Notes: generated by a model not told the origin, from the letters alone. A stretch of DNA of 64,000 nt from an uncultured Mailhella sp. (GCF_944324995.1 NZ_CALUYL010000004.1:1-64000); one strand, 5' to 3'; numbered from the stretch's first letter, positions 8,597 through 17,177 are shown. A program made the numbers and translations.

Positions 8597-9586
8597 ATGT
8601 CCAAAATCAGAATCGGCATCGTGGGCTACGGCAATCTCGGCCGCGGCGTTGAACTGGCCGTTGCCGCCAATCCCGATCAGGAACTGGTGGCGGTGTTCTC
8701 CCGCCGCGATCCTTCCACCGTCAAGATTCTTACCGAAGGCGTTCCGGTCTGCCGTCTCGCCGACGTGGCGGATTGGAAGGGACGCATAGACGTCATGATT
8801 CTCTGCGGCGGCAGCGCGACCGATCTGCCCAAGCAGACTCCCGAGCTTGCGGCCATGTTCAACGTGGTGGACAGCTTCGACACGCACGCTCACATTCCCG
8901 CCCATTTCGACGCCGTGGACGAAGCCGCCCGCAAGGCCGGCACCATAGGCATCATCTCCGTGGGCTGGGACCCCGGCATGTTCTCCCTGAACCGCCTGTA
9001 CGCCAACTGCATTCTGCCCGACGGGCATGACTACACCTTCTGGGGCCGCGGCGTGAGCCAGGGCCATTCCGACGCCATCCGCCGCATCAAGGGCGTGCTC
9101 GACGCCCGTCAGTACACCGTGCCGGTGCCCGCCGCCATGGAAGCCGTGCGCAGCGGCAGCAATCCCGAGCTGACCACCCGTCAGAAGCACACCCGCGAAT
9201 GCTACGTCGTGGCCGCCGAAGGCGCGGACAAGGCCGCCATTGAGCATGAAATCAAGACCATGCCCAACTACTTCGACGAGTACGACACCACGGTGACCTT
9301 CATCAGCCAGGAAGAGCTCGACCGCGATCACAAGGGCATTCCGCACGGCGGTTTCGTGATCCGCACCGGCTGCACCGGTCAGCACGGCGAAACCAAGCAC
9401 GTCATCGAATATTCCCTGAAGCTCGGCTCCAACCCCGAATTCACGTCCAGCGTGCTGGCCGCCTACGCCCGCGCCGCGTATCGCCTTTCCCAGAAGGGTG
9501 AAACCGGTGCGAGAACCGTGTTCGACATCGCGCCCGCGCTGCTTTCTCCCCGCGACGGCGCTGATCTGCGCGCGCACCTGCTGTAG
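8597..9586 (+). CDS. ddh: meso-Diaminopimelate D-dehydrogenase
   Basis: The enzyme reductively aminates tetrahydrodipicolinate straight to meso-diaminopimelate with NADPH, serving peptidoglycan and lysine synthesis. The Rossmann motif IGIVGYGNLGRGVE is at the N terminus, and FSRRDP follows as the NADPH phosphate-binding turn. VDSFDTHAHIPAHFD, SVGWDPGMFSLNR and the WGRGVSQGHSDAIR stretch are strongly characteristic of this family. About 329 residues matches the usual 320-330. The ATG at 8597 is preferred over 8582 because GGAG lies 9 nt upstream. It is monocistronic, with a strong terminator after it. Confidence 0.93.
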   Translation: MSKIRIGIVGYGNLGRGVELAVAANPDQELVAVFSRRDPSTVKILTEGVPVCRLADVADWKGRIDVMILCGGSATDLPKQTPELAAMFNVVDSFDTHAHIPAHFDAVDEAARKAGTIGIISVGWDPGMFSLNRLYANCILPDGHDYTFWGRGVSQGHSDAIRRIKGVLDARQYTVPVPAAMEAVRSGSNPELTTRQKHTRECYVVAAEGADKAAIEHEIKTMPNYFDEYDTTVTFISQEELDRDHKGIPHGGFVIRTGCTGQHGETKHVIEYSLKLGSNPEFTSSVLAAYARAAYRLSQKGETGARTVFDIAPALLSPRDGADLRAHLL

Positions 9587-9609
9587 TTTCAAAGCTTTTT
9601 GAAGCTCGA

Positions 9610-9646
9610 CGCCCGATGTTCTCTGCGACATCGGGCGTTTTTCTTT
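9610..9646 (+). terminator. Rho-independent terminator of ddh
   Basis: CGCCCGATG (9610-9618) pairs with CATCGGGCG (9629-9637), followed by TTTTTCTTT. Confidence 0.88.
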
Positions 9647-9652
9647 AAAAGG

Positions 9653-9683
9653 AAAACCGTCGGCCGTTTGGACCGACGGTTTT
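9653..9683 (-). terminator. Terminator for the leftward amidohydrolase operon
   Basis: A perfect 11-bp stem, AAAACCGTCGG (9653-9663) with CCGACGGTTTT (9673-9683), has a 9-nt loop. On the minus strand it is followed by TTTCCTTTT. It lies about 230 nt past the amidohydrolase stop codon; the interval between holds no gene. Confidence 0.65.
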
Positions 9684-9917
9684 GTGCGTCATGACTGTGC
9701 GAAGAGCGCCCGGCCTGTCGAAGCCGAGGAGAGACACGCCCGGCGTTTTTCAGTGCGCGGGCGCATGCGGCAGCGACGCCTGTTCCGGAGAGGCAGGTAG
9801 GACGTGTGCCCCGGAAGGCGCGGAGAACCGGGCGCATGGCCGCAGAAAGGCGCGACGCATGCCGCCGGAGGGCGAAGGTTTCAGGGGAAAAATCCGCGCC
9901 CTTCGGCGAACGAGGTG

Positions 9918-10748
9918 TTACAGGCCTAGGAAGCGCGCCGCGTTTTCGCCCATGACGAGCGGCTTCACTTCGTCGCGCAGCTGCGCCAGATATCCTTCTT
10001 TGGCGCCCTTGAGAGGCATGATGGGGTAGGCCGAGGAGAAGATGACGCGCTCGCGCAGCAGATAGTTGGCGGCCATGGCGTAGTCGGCCATGCCGGGGGA
10101 GCGGAGCATGTAGAAGTCGGGAGCGAGATACACGTTGCGGCGGTTCAGGGCGATCTGGCAGACTTCGGACACATACGGCCATCCGCCGTGCATGAGGGCG
10201 ATGTTCAGGCGGGGAAAGGCCGCGGCGACGTCGTCGATGAGTTCGGGGTTGTAGTAGCGCAGCGAGCGAGTCATGATGCCGCCGAAGGTGAACACCAGCG
10301 GAATGCCGTGTTCCTGGCAGTAGTCGTACAGGGGGAAGACCCAGGCGGAATTGACGAGCCAGGGCGTTTTGTCCTGGCCGGGTTCCATGACGACGCCGGT
10401 GCAGCGGCCGTTGACGACGAAGCGTTCGGTTTCCGCAATGGCGGCGTTGATATCGTGGGGGTCGAGGCCCGCGAGACCGACAAGTCTGTCGGGATACTGC
10501 GCAATGAGGTCTTCAAGATCCTCGTTGCGTCCGTTCGTGGACTTGCGCACCGGCACGACCAGCTTGTCGATGCCGGCTTCGTCGGCTTCCTGCAGCAGCA
10601 GAGGCATGGAATACTGCCGGGCGGACGGGGAAACCGGAGCGTCCACGCGAAGCATGCTTTCGCTGTTCAGGTGATCGAGGCATTCCTGGGTGAAGAAGCT
10701 GTCCTTGTAGGCGACAAAAGGCGCGCGGACGCGAAAATCTATAACCAT
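9918..10748 (-). CDS. Amidohydrolase-family (TIM-barrel) metal-dependent hydrolase
   Basis: This cytoplasmic protein of 276 residues resembles the amidohydrolase_2 group (COG2159), which includes decarboxylases and lactonases such as 2-pyrone-4,6-dicarboxylate lactonase. Visible landmarks are MVIDFRVRAP in the first strand, GLAGLDPHDINAAIAE in the middle, LNIALMHGGWPYVSE carrying the conserved metal or catalytic His, and IFSSAYPIMPL near the end where family members have the conserved Asp or Ser-Asp. The usual N-terminal HxH is replaced by FRVR, so the metal site is not typical. AAGGAG precedes the start. It lies 30 nt after the transporter gene in the same operon, which suggests it acts on the transported acid. 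Confidence 0.75.
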   Translation of the reverse strand: MVIDFRVRAPFVAYKDSFFTQECLDHLNSESMLRVDAPVSPSARQYSMPLLLQEADEAGIDKLVVPVRKSTNGRNEDLEDLIAQYPDRLVGLAGLDPHDINAAIAETERFVVNGRCTGVVMEPGQDKTPWLVNSAWVFPLYDYCQEHGIPLVFTFGGIMTRSLRYYNPELIDDVAAAFPRLNIALMHGGWPYVSEVCQIALNRRNVYLAPDFYMLRSPGMADYAMAANYLLRERVIFSSAYPIMPLKGAKEGYLAQLRDEVKPLVMGENAARFLGL

Positions 10749-10778
10749 GATGGTGCTCCTTGGGGGATAAGGATGTTG

Positions 10779-12239
10779 TTAGAGTCCGACGGTGACCATG
10801 ACGAGCGGCAGGCCGAGGCAGAGCATGCAGATGATGGCCGCCACGCAGCCGAAGATGCCTGCCTTGAAGGCTCTGCGCATGCCCACCCATGCGCCGTTGG
10901 CGAAGGAAAGGGCGCCCACCGTGGAAGCGGCCGGGGTGGCGTAGGCCGCGCCCGCGGCCAGCAGCATGAGCACGGTGAAGCCTGAAGGATTGATGCCCGT
11001 GCTCTGGCCGAGGTTCCAGATGAGGGGAACCGCGATGAGCACGATGGTGACGTTGTGCGTGAACTGCGTCATGATGTTGATGAAGATCATGAAGCCGGCG
11101 AGGAATATGAGAATGTTGCCGTCGCCCACAAAGCTGCTGAGAATGTCGGTGAGCACTCTGCTCAGACCTGCGCCGTCGCTGCTCAGGGCCGCGGAAACGG
11201 GCATGGAGGCGGCCAGCATCCAGATGACATTCCAGTTGATGCCGGAAGCGCAGTCGTGAAAGTCGAACACGGGTTCGCCGTCCACGCGCAGGAAGGAGAG
11301 CACGCCGAGAATGACCACCATGGCCACCACCATGTTGAACTTGCCGAAGAAATTCGCCGCGGCGGAACCGGCGGGCAGAATGTTGGGCAGAAACATGACG
11401 AGGAGAAACACGACAAGGGCGGTGGCGGCGACGCGCTGCCTGTTGTCTATGCGTATCTGCGAGCTGATGCGGTCGAGGTATTCCGGCGTGAGATGGGAAA
11501 GACGGGCGATGTCCGGGCGGAAAATGAAGCGCACGATGAGCGTGTAGAGCAGCAGCGTGGCGATGCACACCGGCATGGCGATGGCGATGAGGGTGATGTT
11601 GTTGATGACGGCCGTTCCGCCGGACACGTCGGAAAGGGCGCTGATGCCCATGAGGTTCTGTCCGGCCCAGGGCTTGCAGGCAAAGGAGAGCACGCCGGCC
11701 ATGTACACGCCTGCGAGCAGGTAGGCGGGATAGTCGTCGCCCTGCTTCATGTCGATGTCGTGGAACATGGAATAGAGAATGCCGGCGATGAGGAAGGCTG
11801 CGGGAACGCCGTCCACGAGAAAGCCGATGATGAGCGTGCCCGTGAGCACGCTGGCCGTGAAGATCCACGGATGCCCGGCGAACACGCGGCGGCTCAGGCA
11901 CCACTTGGCCATGACGTTGTTGATGCCGCTCTTGTCGCAGTAGGTGGTGAAGGCCAGCACGAACATGGTGAACAGCACGGCGGGGCTGCTGAAGGCGCTG
12001 CCGATGATCTTGCCCGGATCGGCGTACCCGGTGAAGCCGAGCGCCACGAGACAGATCATGCTGGGCCAGGCGAAGCCTATGAAGGTCCACCCGTAGAGCA
12101 TGCCGAGGAAGACTCCGAGAATGTTCATGCCCATGGGGGTAATGCCGACGGGCGGCAGAAATCCGATGCCGAAGGTGAGAAGAAAGAAAATGACGATATG
12201 CAGGATATGCCTGCTGTCAACGGCGGAAGGCTGTGTCAT
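10779..12239 (-). CDS. DASS/SLC13-type anion symporter
   Basis: This inner-membrane carrier has 486 residues and about 11-12 hydrophobic segments. It looks like a divalent anion:sodium symporter (SLC13/CitT-like) or a related ion-transporter-superfamily member. Pointers are the two related halves, the re-entrant regions near MFVLAFTTYCDKSG and NWNVIWMLAASMPVS, and the helix FMIFINIMTQFTHNVTIVLI. The NVTIVL stretch corresponds to the SNT-type motif that binds sodium and carboxylate in this family. AGGAG lies just upstream of the ATG. It is first in a two-gene operon with an amidohydrolase and is divergent from a LysR regulator. A dicarboxylate or aromatic acid substrate is plausible but not shown. 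Confidence 0.75.
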   Translation of the reverse strand: MTQPSAVDSRHILHIVIFFLLTFGIGFLPPVGITPMGMNILGVFLGMLYGWTFIGFAWPSMICLVALGFTGYADPGKIIGSAFSSPAVLFTMFVLAFTTYCDKSGINNVMAKWCLSRRVFAGHPWIFTASVLTGTLIIGFLVDGVPAAFLIAGILYSMFHDIDMKQGDDYPAYLLAGVYMAGVLSFACKPWAGQNLMGISALSDVSGGTAVINNITLIAIAMPVCIATLLLYTLIVRFIFRPDIARLSHLTPEYLDRISSQIRIDNRQRVAATALVVFLLVMFLPNILPAGSAAANFFGKFNMVVAMVVILGVLSFLRVDGEPVFDFHDCASGINWNVIWMLAASMPVSAALSSDGAGLSRVLTDILSSFVGDGNILIFLAGFMIFINIMTQFTHNVTIVLIAVPLIWNLGQSTGINPSGFTVLMLLAAGAAYATPAASTVGALSFANGAWVGMRRAFKAGIFGCVAAIICMLCLGLPLVMVTVGL

Positions 12240-12317
12240 GGCGTTTCTCCTGAAAGTTGTCTGAGGGAGCCTGCGGCTCCTTTCACCATACCGTCATACA
12301 GAATGCGGACTCTTGTG

Positions 12318-12349
12318 TATAATTTCTTTTTTTTATAAGCTGGTTATAA
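12318..12349. promoter_or_regulatory. LysR-type operator and promoter elements in the divergent intergenic region
   Basis: TTATAA (12333-12338), five bases, and TTATAA (12344-12349) form an inverted repeat that contains ATAA-N5-TTAT. This resembles a LysR-type half-site pair. A perfect -10-like TATAAT is at 12318-12323. The repeat sits midway between the transporter start and the LysR gene start, where an autoregulating LysR protein would bind. Confidence 0.5.
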
Positions 12350-12380
12350 ATTTTTTTATAGTACGTTTCGTCGGAGTCTC

Positions 12381-13319
12381 ATGCGTCTCGAGCAGCTTCA
12401 ATATTTTGTTCAGGTAGTAGAATCGCACTCGTTCAACAAGGCGTCGCAGAAGCTCAACATCACGCAGCCTGCGCTCACCAATGCCCTCCGGGCGCTGGAA
12501 GAGGAACTCGGCGTGCAGCTTCTGGTGCGCAGTCACCGAGGCTGCGTTCCCACGGCGTGGGGAGTGCGCATTTACGAGGACTGCAAGAGTCTGCTGGCCG
12601 AGCTTTCGGCGAAGATGGCTTCTTGGAAAAGGCTCAATGCCGGCAGCAGCGAGCCTGTGCTTGTTCCCGTGGTGGCCATTCCCTCGGCCTGCAACTATCT
12701 GACGGAGCACGTCTTCTCCCAGATGAAGCCGGAGTTCCCGCTGGTGGACATCGTGCTTCACGAGGCCACGGTGTACGATTTGTATTCCTTTTTGCAGCAG
12801 GGCAAGGCGCATGTGGGGGTGACGGCCTTTTCGGAAGGCGAGGCCGAAAAGCTGGTGGCGCAGTACAGGGACATGGGCTTTCGCTGCGAGAGTCTCATGG
12901 AGGATGAATACTACATGTTCCTTTCCAGCAGTCACCCGCTGGCGGGAAAGGAGAGCCTCACGGTGGAGGACTGCGCCTCGCTGACCCTGGCCACGTATTC
13001 CAATCAGATGCTGAAACGCAATCAGCTTTTTCAGAAGAAGATATACGACGTCGTGGGCATCAAACGCTACGCCTACGTCAACAGTCGGGAAAACATCATG
13101 CAGATGGTGGCGCAGAACAAGGCCGCAGGATGTTTTCTGCACAAGATGTCGGCCTACAGCTGGTACGTCACCAACGGACTCATCCGCGCCGTTCCCGTGG
13201 AGGGTTTGCATCTCATGCCGTCGCGCCACTATCTGATAAGCCTTGAGGATGAGGCGCTCAGCCCGGAGGAGCGGCAGGTGACGGACTTCATCCGCCGGCG
13301 TTACGGCGATCAGCCTTGA
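12381..13319 (+). CDS. LysR-family transcriptional regulator
   Basis: This DNA-binding regulator has 312 residues. The N-terminal winged helix-turn-helix is textbook: MRLEQLQYFVQVVES, then FNKASQKLNITQPALTNALR and LEEELGVQLLVRS (residues 1-57). The rest is a periplasmic-binding-protein-like effector domain. GGAG lies 5 nt before the ATG. It is divergent from the transporter and amidohydrolase operon and probably controls it in response to the transported compound. Confidence 0.9.
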   Translation: MRLEQLQYFVQVVESHSFNKASQKLNITQPALTNALRALEEELGVQLLVRSHRGCVPTAWGVRIYEDCKSLLAELSAKMASWKRLNAGSSEPVLVPVVAIPSACNYLTEHVFSQMKPEFPLVDIVLHEATVYDLYSFLQQGKAHVGVTAFSEGEAEKLVAQYRDMGFRCESLMEDEYYMFLSSSHPLAGKESLTVEDCASLTLATYSNQMLKRNQLFQKKIYDVVGIKRYAYVNSRENIMQMVAQNKAAGCFLHKMSAYSWYVTNGLIRAVPVEGLHLMPSRHYLISLEDEALSPEERQVTDFIRRRYGDQP

Positions 13320-13391
13320 CGGATCAACGGCCTCGGGCCATAGTGATATTTTGCAGAAAAGTGTTTCGGCCGTTGCGCAAGAGGTGGGAAT

Positions 13392-14390
13392 ATGGAGCAC
13401 ACGGAAGTCGGCGTCATCATTCTGACGTACAATGACTGGAAAAATACGCTGGAATGTCTTGCCTGCGTGCATGCCCAGAGCGGATTGCCCCGTCGCATCG
13501 TGGTATGCGACAACGGTTCCGACAACGAGGTGGCCGACCGCATTCTTGAGGAATGGAGCGCTCTCGCCGCCCGGGACGGTCTGCCCGAACCGGTGGAGGC
13601 GTACGGCGCCGATACGTCGGCCGCGCCGCTGGTGCTGCTTCGCCGGGAAGAGCCGGAGAGCATAGGCGGCGCCATGAATGCGGGCATGCGCTTTCTTCTC
13701 TACGACAGGGACTGTCATGCCTTCTGGCTGCTGCGCAACGACGCGCGTCCGGAATCGTTTGCGCTGGCGGCGCTCTTGCGGCATCTGGAGGAGGACGGGC
13801 TCAGCCAGCCCATCGGCATGGTGGGCTCCACGCAGCTCGTCAAGGATTCGGACGTGCTGGAATGCGCGGCCGGCGGACGCTGGAGCCGCTGGACCGGCGA
13901 TCAGATTCCGCTGGACAAGGGGCTGGAGCGGCACGGTCTTTCCGACAGAAAGGAGATTGCGGCCCGTCTGGACTACGTTTCCGACGCGTCCTGCCTCATC
14001 ACCCGGGCCATGGCGGAGGACATCGGACTTTTCGACGAGCGCTTCAGCGGCTTTTATGAGGATGTGGAATACGGACTTCGGGCCAGAAAGGCGGGATACG
14101 CGCTGAACTGGGCCCCGGGCGCGCTGGTGCGGCGCATGGACTGTTCCACTGCGGGCCTGACGCCGTTTCTGAGCGTGACCGACGATCCGGAGCTTGCGCC
14201 TCGCGACGACATGAATTTCATACGCGCGCGTTTTTATCTTCTGCGGCGGGCGCATCCGTTTGCGCTGCCGTTCATGCTTCTGGCGCTGCCGTTTTCGTGG
14301 CGCACCTTCCGTTCCCGCCGGGGCCGTTTCTTCATGGTCATGCGGGCGGCGCTGGACGGCGCGGCAGGGCGCATGCGTCAGGAGGGCTGA
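13392..14390 (+). CDS. Family 2 glycosyltransferase
   Basis: This is a GT-A-fold sugar transferase of 332 residues. The N-terminal motif GVIILTYNDWKNTLECL and the VVCDNGSDN nucleotide-sugar site are clear. FWLLRNDARPE occupies the place of the metal-binding DxD-like motif, and DEDIGLFDERFSGFYEDVEYGLRARKAGY-type features (here IGLFDERF and YEDVEYGLR) form the acceptor region seen in rhamnosyl- or galactofuranosyl-transferase-like GT2 proteins. The C terminus has hydrophobic and basic residues that may touch the membrane. The substrate is unknown and no sugar genes are adjacent. It follows the LysR gene by about 70 nt. Confidence 0.85.
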   Translation: MEHTEVGVIILTYNDWKNTLECLACVHAQSGLPRRIVVCDNGSDNEVADRILEEWSALAARDGLPEPVEAYGADTSAAPLVLLRREEPESIGGAMNAGMRFLLYDRDCHAFWLLRNDARPESFALAALLRHLEEDGLSQPIGMVGSTQLVKDSDVLECAAGGRWSRWTGDQIPLDKGLERHGLSDRKEIAARLDYVSDASCLITRAMAEDIGLFDERFSGFYEDVEYGLRARKAGYALNWAPGALVRRMDCSTAGLTPFLSVTDDPELAPRDDMNFIRARFYLLRRAHPFALPFMLLALPFSWRTFRSRRGRFFMVMRAALDGAAGRMRQEG

Positions 14391-14427
14391 CCTGTGCTCA
14401 GAAGCGATGACGCGTCTTGATGAAGAC

Positions 14428-14468
14428 AAAAAAAGCCCCCGTCCGTGCGTCGGACGGGGGCTTTTTTT
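14428..14468. terminator. Strong bidirectional terminator between the glycosyltransferase and ribB
   Basis: AAAAAAAGCCCCCGTCCG (14428-14445) pairs perfectly with 14451-14468 around a 5-nt loop. It has an A-run on one side and a T-run on the other and serves both convergent genes. Confidence 0.92.
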
Positions 14469-14480
14469 GTCGGCGGAAAC

Positions 14481-15134
14481 TTAGTTCTTGCCTTCCATTT
14501 CCATGCGGTACTGCGCCACGTCGTCAACGGTGGCGAGGGGCATGTTGTGGGCGCGGGCGAAGTCGGCCACTTCGGGCAGGCGGGCCATGGTGCCGTTTTC
14601 GAGCGTGAGCTCGCACAGCACGCCCGCAGGCGCGAGACCGGCCATGCGGCACAGATCCACGGTCACTTCGGTGTGTCCGCGGCGTTCCAGCACGCCGTTG
14701 GGCTTGGCGCGCAGGGGGAACACGTGGCCGGGGCGGTTCAGATCTTCGGGCTTGGCATTAGGAGCGATGGCGGCCTTGATCGTGGTGACGCGGTCGGCGG
14801 CGGAAACGCCGGTGGTGACGCCCTTTGCGGCTTCGATGGTCACGGTGAAGGCCGTGTGGTTCTTGTTGGTGTTGTTCTGCACCATGGGAGGCAGATCAAG
14901 GGCGTTGGCCTTTTCGTCGGTGAGGCAGAGGCAGACGATGCCGCTGCATTCGCGGATGAGCAGGGCCATCTGCGCGGGCGTGAGCGTTTCGGCGGCGTAG
15001 ATGAGGTCGCCTTCGTTTTCACGGTCTTCATCATCGACGATGAGCACGCCGTTGCCGCTTTTGAGCGAGGCTATGGCGCGTTCGACGCGTTCACGGGGAG
15101 TTCCGAAGGATTCAAGGATGGAAAGCTGACGCAT
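14481..15134 (-). CDS. ribB: 3,4-Dihydroxy-2-butanone 4-phosphate synthase
   Basis: The enzyme converts ribulose 5-phosphate to formate and the 4-carbon unit of riboflavin. The protein is 217 residues, the length of a stand-alone RibB without a fused GTP cyclohydrolase II domain. Active-site motifs are [15 protein letters not shown] (near residues 30-44), [10 protein letters not shown], and [22 protein letters not shown] precedes the ATG. An FMN riboswitch lies upstream, so expression should fall when FMN is plentiful. Confidence 0.95.
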   Translation of the reverse strand: MRQLSILESFGTPRERVERAIASLKSGNGVLIVDDEDRENEGDLIYAAETLTPAQMALLIRECSGIVCLCLTDEKANALDLPPMVQNNTNKNHTAFTVTIEAAKGVTTGVSAADRVTTIKAAIAPNAKPEDLNRPGHVFPLRAKPNGVLERRGHTEVTVDLCRMAGLAPAGVLCELTLENGTMARLPEVADFARAHNMPLATVDDVAQYRMEMEGKN

Positions 15135-15203
15135 GACAAACTCCTTTTTGGAGAATATCCGGCATCAGGGCGGCATAAGGCGCTGGGAGAGAGGAGAGGG
15201 GGT

Positions 15204-15219
15204 GCCTCCGCAAGGAGGC
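15204..15219 (-). promoter_or_regulatory. Hairpin between FMN riboswitch and ribB, possible expression platform
   Basis: GCCTCC (15204-15209) pairs with GGAGGC (15214-15219). On the minus strand the stem-loop contains CCUCCUU, which is complementary to the ribB ribosome binding site AAGGAG. No T-run follows, so control of translation is more likely than termination. This is inference. Confidence 0.4.
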
Positions 15220-15229
15220 CTGGGATCCA

Positions 15230-15364
15230 TTCTCTTTCGTCCGGACTGTTACCGTCGGCTCCGGATTTTCACCGGATCTGCGCATCTTCCCATGAAGATT
15301 TGCCCGCGGGCTTCCGACCGAGGCCGGATCACCGCCGGTGGGGACTTTCACCCCGCCCTGAGAA
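15230..15364 (-). ncRNA. FMN riboswitch (RFN element)
   Basis: On the minus strand the conserved RFN blocks occur in order: CAGGGCGGGGTGAAAGTCC, then CCACCGGCGGT, then CGGAAGCCCGCG, GATCCGGTGAAAATCCGG, and CCGACGGTAACAGTCCGGA. The outermost stem pairs TTCTC (plus-strand 15360-15364) with GAGAA (plus-strand 15230-15234). It lies about 95 nt upstream of ribB, in the usual place for this family of FMN sensors. Confidence 0.95.
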
Positions 15365-15374
15365 ATATGGGCTT

Positions 15375-15403
15375 ATTTTTAATGCGTTTCGGCATGGTGT
15401 CAA
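15375..15403 (-). promoter_or_regulatory. Sigma-70-like promoter for the FMN riboswitch and ribB
   Basis: On the minus strand, TTGACA (15403-15398) and AAAAAT (15380-15375) are separated by 17 nt. The -10 lies about 10 nt before the first paired base of the riboswitch, as expected. Confidence 0.6.
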
Positions 15404-15587
15404 GAGCCGCTGCGCTTTTTTGCGCGATGAAGAAGAGAAGGGGAGGGCGAGTCGGCGCGCGGGGCGGATGCGGCGTTGACAGAGCCGCCCAAGCCTGCGA
15501 GAATGCCTGCTTGCCCGTGTTCCGGCCCCTTCCGACGGGCAAGGATTTTTATCATTCAGCGCCGCTATCGGCAGGAGCAATACAGTG

Positions 15588-16784
15588 ATGACCATTGACG
15601 AACAGGTGAAGATCATACGTCGCGGCATTGTGGACCTTGTGAGCGAAGAGGATCTTCGCAAGAAACTGGCCCGTGACAAGCCTTTGAACATCAAGGTCGG
15701 CTTCGACCCCACCGCGCCCGACCTGCACCTCGGGCATACCGTGGTCATCCACAAGATGCGTCAGTTCCAGGAACTCGGCCACAACGTCACCTTCCTCATC
15801 GGCGACTTCACCGGTCGCATCGGCGATCCTTCCGGCAAGTCCAAGACGCGTCCTCCGCTCACGGAAGAGGAAGTGAAGAAGAACGCCGAAACCTACAAGG
15901 AACAGGTGTTCAAGATTCTCGATCCTGAAAAGACGACCGTGGCCTTCAACTCCGAATGGGGCGACAAGCTCACTCCCGCCGATTTTCTGCGCCTCATGTC
16001 CAACTGCACCGTGGCCCGCATGATGGAGCGCGACGACTTTGCCAAGCGCTACCGCGAAAACACGCCCATCGCCATTCATGAATTCATGTATCCGCTGCTG
16101 CAGGCCTACGACTCCGTCATGCTGCGCACCGACGTGGAAATGGGCGGCACCGATCAGATCTTCAACCTTCTCATGGGCCGCACCCTTCAGGGCCACTACG
16201 GCCTGGAAGCTCAGTGCGCGCTTACTCTGCCTCTGCTGGTGGGTCTGGACGGCGAACGCAAGATGTCCAAGTCCTACGGCAACTACATAGGCGTCATGGA
16301 AGCGCCCGCCGATCAGTTCGGCAAGGCCATGTCCATTTCCGACGACCTCATGTGGAACTGGTATGAGCTCATTTCCGTGAAGTCGCTGGAAGAAATCGCC
16401 GACATGAAGGCCCGCGTGCAGGCCGGTACGCTCCACCCCAAGCTGGTGAAGGAAGAGCTCGCCATGGAAATCGTGGCCCGCTATCACGGCGAGGAAGCGG
16501 CCCGCGCCGCCCGCGAAGGCTTCAACAACGTGTTCGGCAAGGGCGGCATTCCTGAAGACGCCATCACCTGGAGCGTCAATTCCGCCGAAGACGACTGCTC
16601 GCCCGTGGCCATTCTGGCCGCCACCGGTCTGGTGCCCTCCCGCGGCGAGGCCAAGCGCAAGATTGCCGCCGGCTCCCTCAAGGTGAACGGCGAAAAGCTG
16701 ACCGACGGCCTGACCGCGCTGCCCGCCGGCGAATATACGCTCAAGTACGGCAAGAAGGGCTTTGTCGTGCTGACGGTGAAGTAG
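15588..16784 (+). CDS. tyrS: Tyrosyl-tRNA synthetase
   Basis: This enzyme attaches tyrosine to tRNA-Tyr. It is about 398 residues. The class I HIGH motif appears as DLHLGHT (near residue 46) and the KMSKS loop as ERKMSKS (near residues 223-229). The C-terminal S4-like RNA-binding domain ([19 protein letters not shown]) is present. It is the TyrRS type with ITDPSG-like [12 protein letters not shown] after the HIGH region. ATG at 15588 was taken in place of the overlapping GTG at 15585; AGGAG lies upstream of both. A small ThiS-like gene follows after 3 nt. Confidence 0.95.
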   Translation: MTIDEQVKIIRRGIVDLVSEEDLRKKLARDKPLNIKVGFDPTAPDLHLGHTVVIHKMRQFQELGHNVTFLIGDFTGRIGDPSGKSKTRPPLTEEEVKKNAETYKEQVFKILDPEKTTVAFNSEWGDKLTPADFLRLMSNCTVARMMERDDFAKRYRENTPIAIHEFMYPLLQAYDSVMLRTDVEMGGTDQIFNLLMGRTLQGHYGLEAQCALTLPLLVGLDGERKMSKSYGNYIGVMEAPADQFGKAMSISDDLMWNWYELISVKSLEEIADMKARVQAGTLHPKLVKEELAMEIVARYHGEEAARAAREGFNNVFGKGGIPEDAITWSVNSAEDDCSPVAILAATGLVPSRGEAKRKIAAGSLKVNGEKLTDGLTALPAGEYTLKYGKKGFVVLTVK

Positions 16785-16787
16785 GCC

Positions 16788-17147
16788 ATGATTGATCGCA
16801 AACCGGAACCTTTCGGCCGCTGCGCCGACGATCGCTGCCCCGGACGCTGTCCGTACCGCGACCCGGAACTCATGACGCCCGAAGGCCGCGCCGCGCTGCT
16901 GGCCGACCGCCGTCCGGCCGAAGGCGAGCCCTGGCCCGCCAAGGTGGTGCATGTGACGTGCCAGCCGGAAGAGACGCAGGTGGACGTGCCCCGCGTGAAG
17001 GCCAAGAACGTGGGTATTCTGCTGCATACTCTGGGGCTGCGGCAGGGAACCGCCATCGTGGCCTGCGGAGACACGCTGCTCACGCCCGACACGCCGCTGT
17101 ACCCCAATCAGCGCGTGCTGGTCAGAAAGGTCATGAGCAGCGGCTGA
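16788..17147 (+). CDS. Small ThiS/MoaD-like (beta-grasp) protein with N-terminal cysteine cluster
   Basis: The protein is 119 residues and starts 3 nt after tyrS, so it is co-transcribed. Residues 60-119 read like a sulfur-carrier beta-grasp fold: a strand, then a helix with VGILLHTLGL, then TAIVACGDTLLTPDTPLYPNQRVLVRKV, matching the 'vavnGel.prse.l.dGdrVeivr.v' pattern of ThiS. It ends SSG, not the GG needed for classical thiocarboxylation. The N-terminal part has three close cysteines (C12, C17, C21, in CADDRCPGRCPY) that look like a metal-binding or zinc-ribbon-like knuckle. The fold is inferred from pattern only; the function is unknown, with tRNA or cofactor sulfur transfer a possibility. 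Confidence 0.65.
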   Translation: MIDRKPEPFGRCADDRCPGRCPYRDPELMTPEGRAALLADRRPAEGEPWPAKVVHVTCQPEETQVDVPRVKAKNVGILLHTLGLRQGTAIVACGDTLLTPDTPLYPNQRVLVRKVMSSG

Positions 17148-17155
17148 TGCATCTG

Positions 17156-17177
17156 GCCGCCGCGCAGGCGGCGTTTT
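17156..17177 (+). terminator. Terminator of the tyrS operon
   Basis: GCCGCC (17156-17161) pairs with GGCGGC (17167-17172), followed by GTTTT. The T-run is short, so it may be moderate in strength. Confidence 0.6.

Noticed and set aside
7342..8652. Long plus-strand reading frame of 436 codons
   Set aside because: It lies opposite ogt and runs into the ddh start; its residues are those of a shadow frame, and the minus strand carries the PCHR active-site protein.
11055..12338. 427-codon plus-strand frame
   Set aside because: His/Glu-rich antisense shadow of the DASS transporter.
12333..14429. 698-codon minus-strand frame
   Set aside because: Antisense shadow of the LysR and glycosyltransferase genes, both of which have clear motifs and ribosome binding sites.
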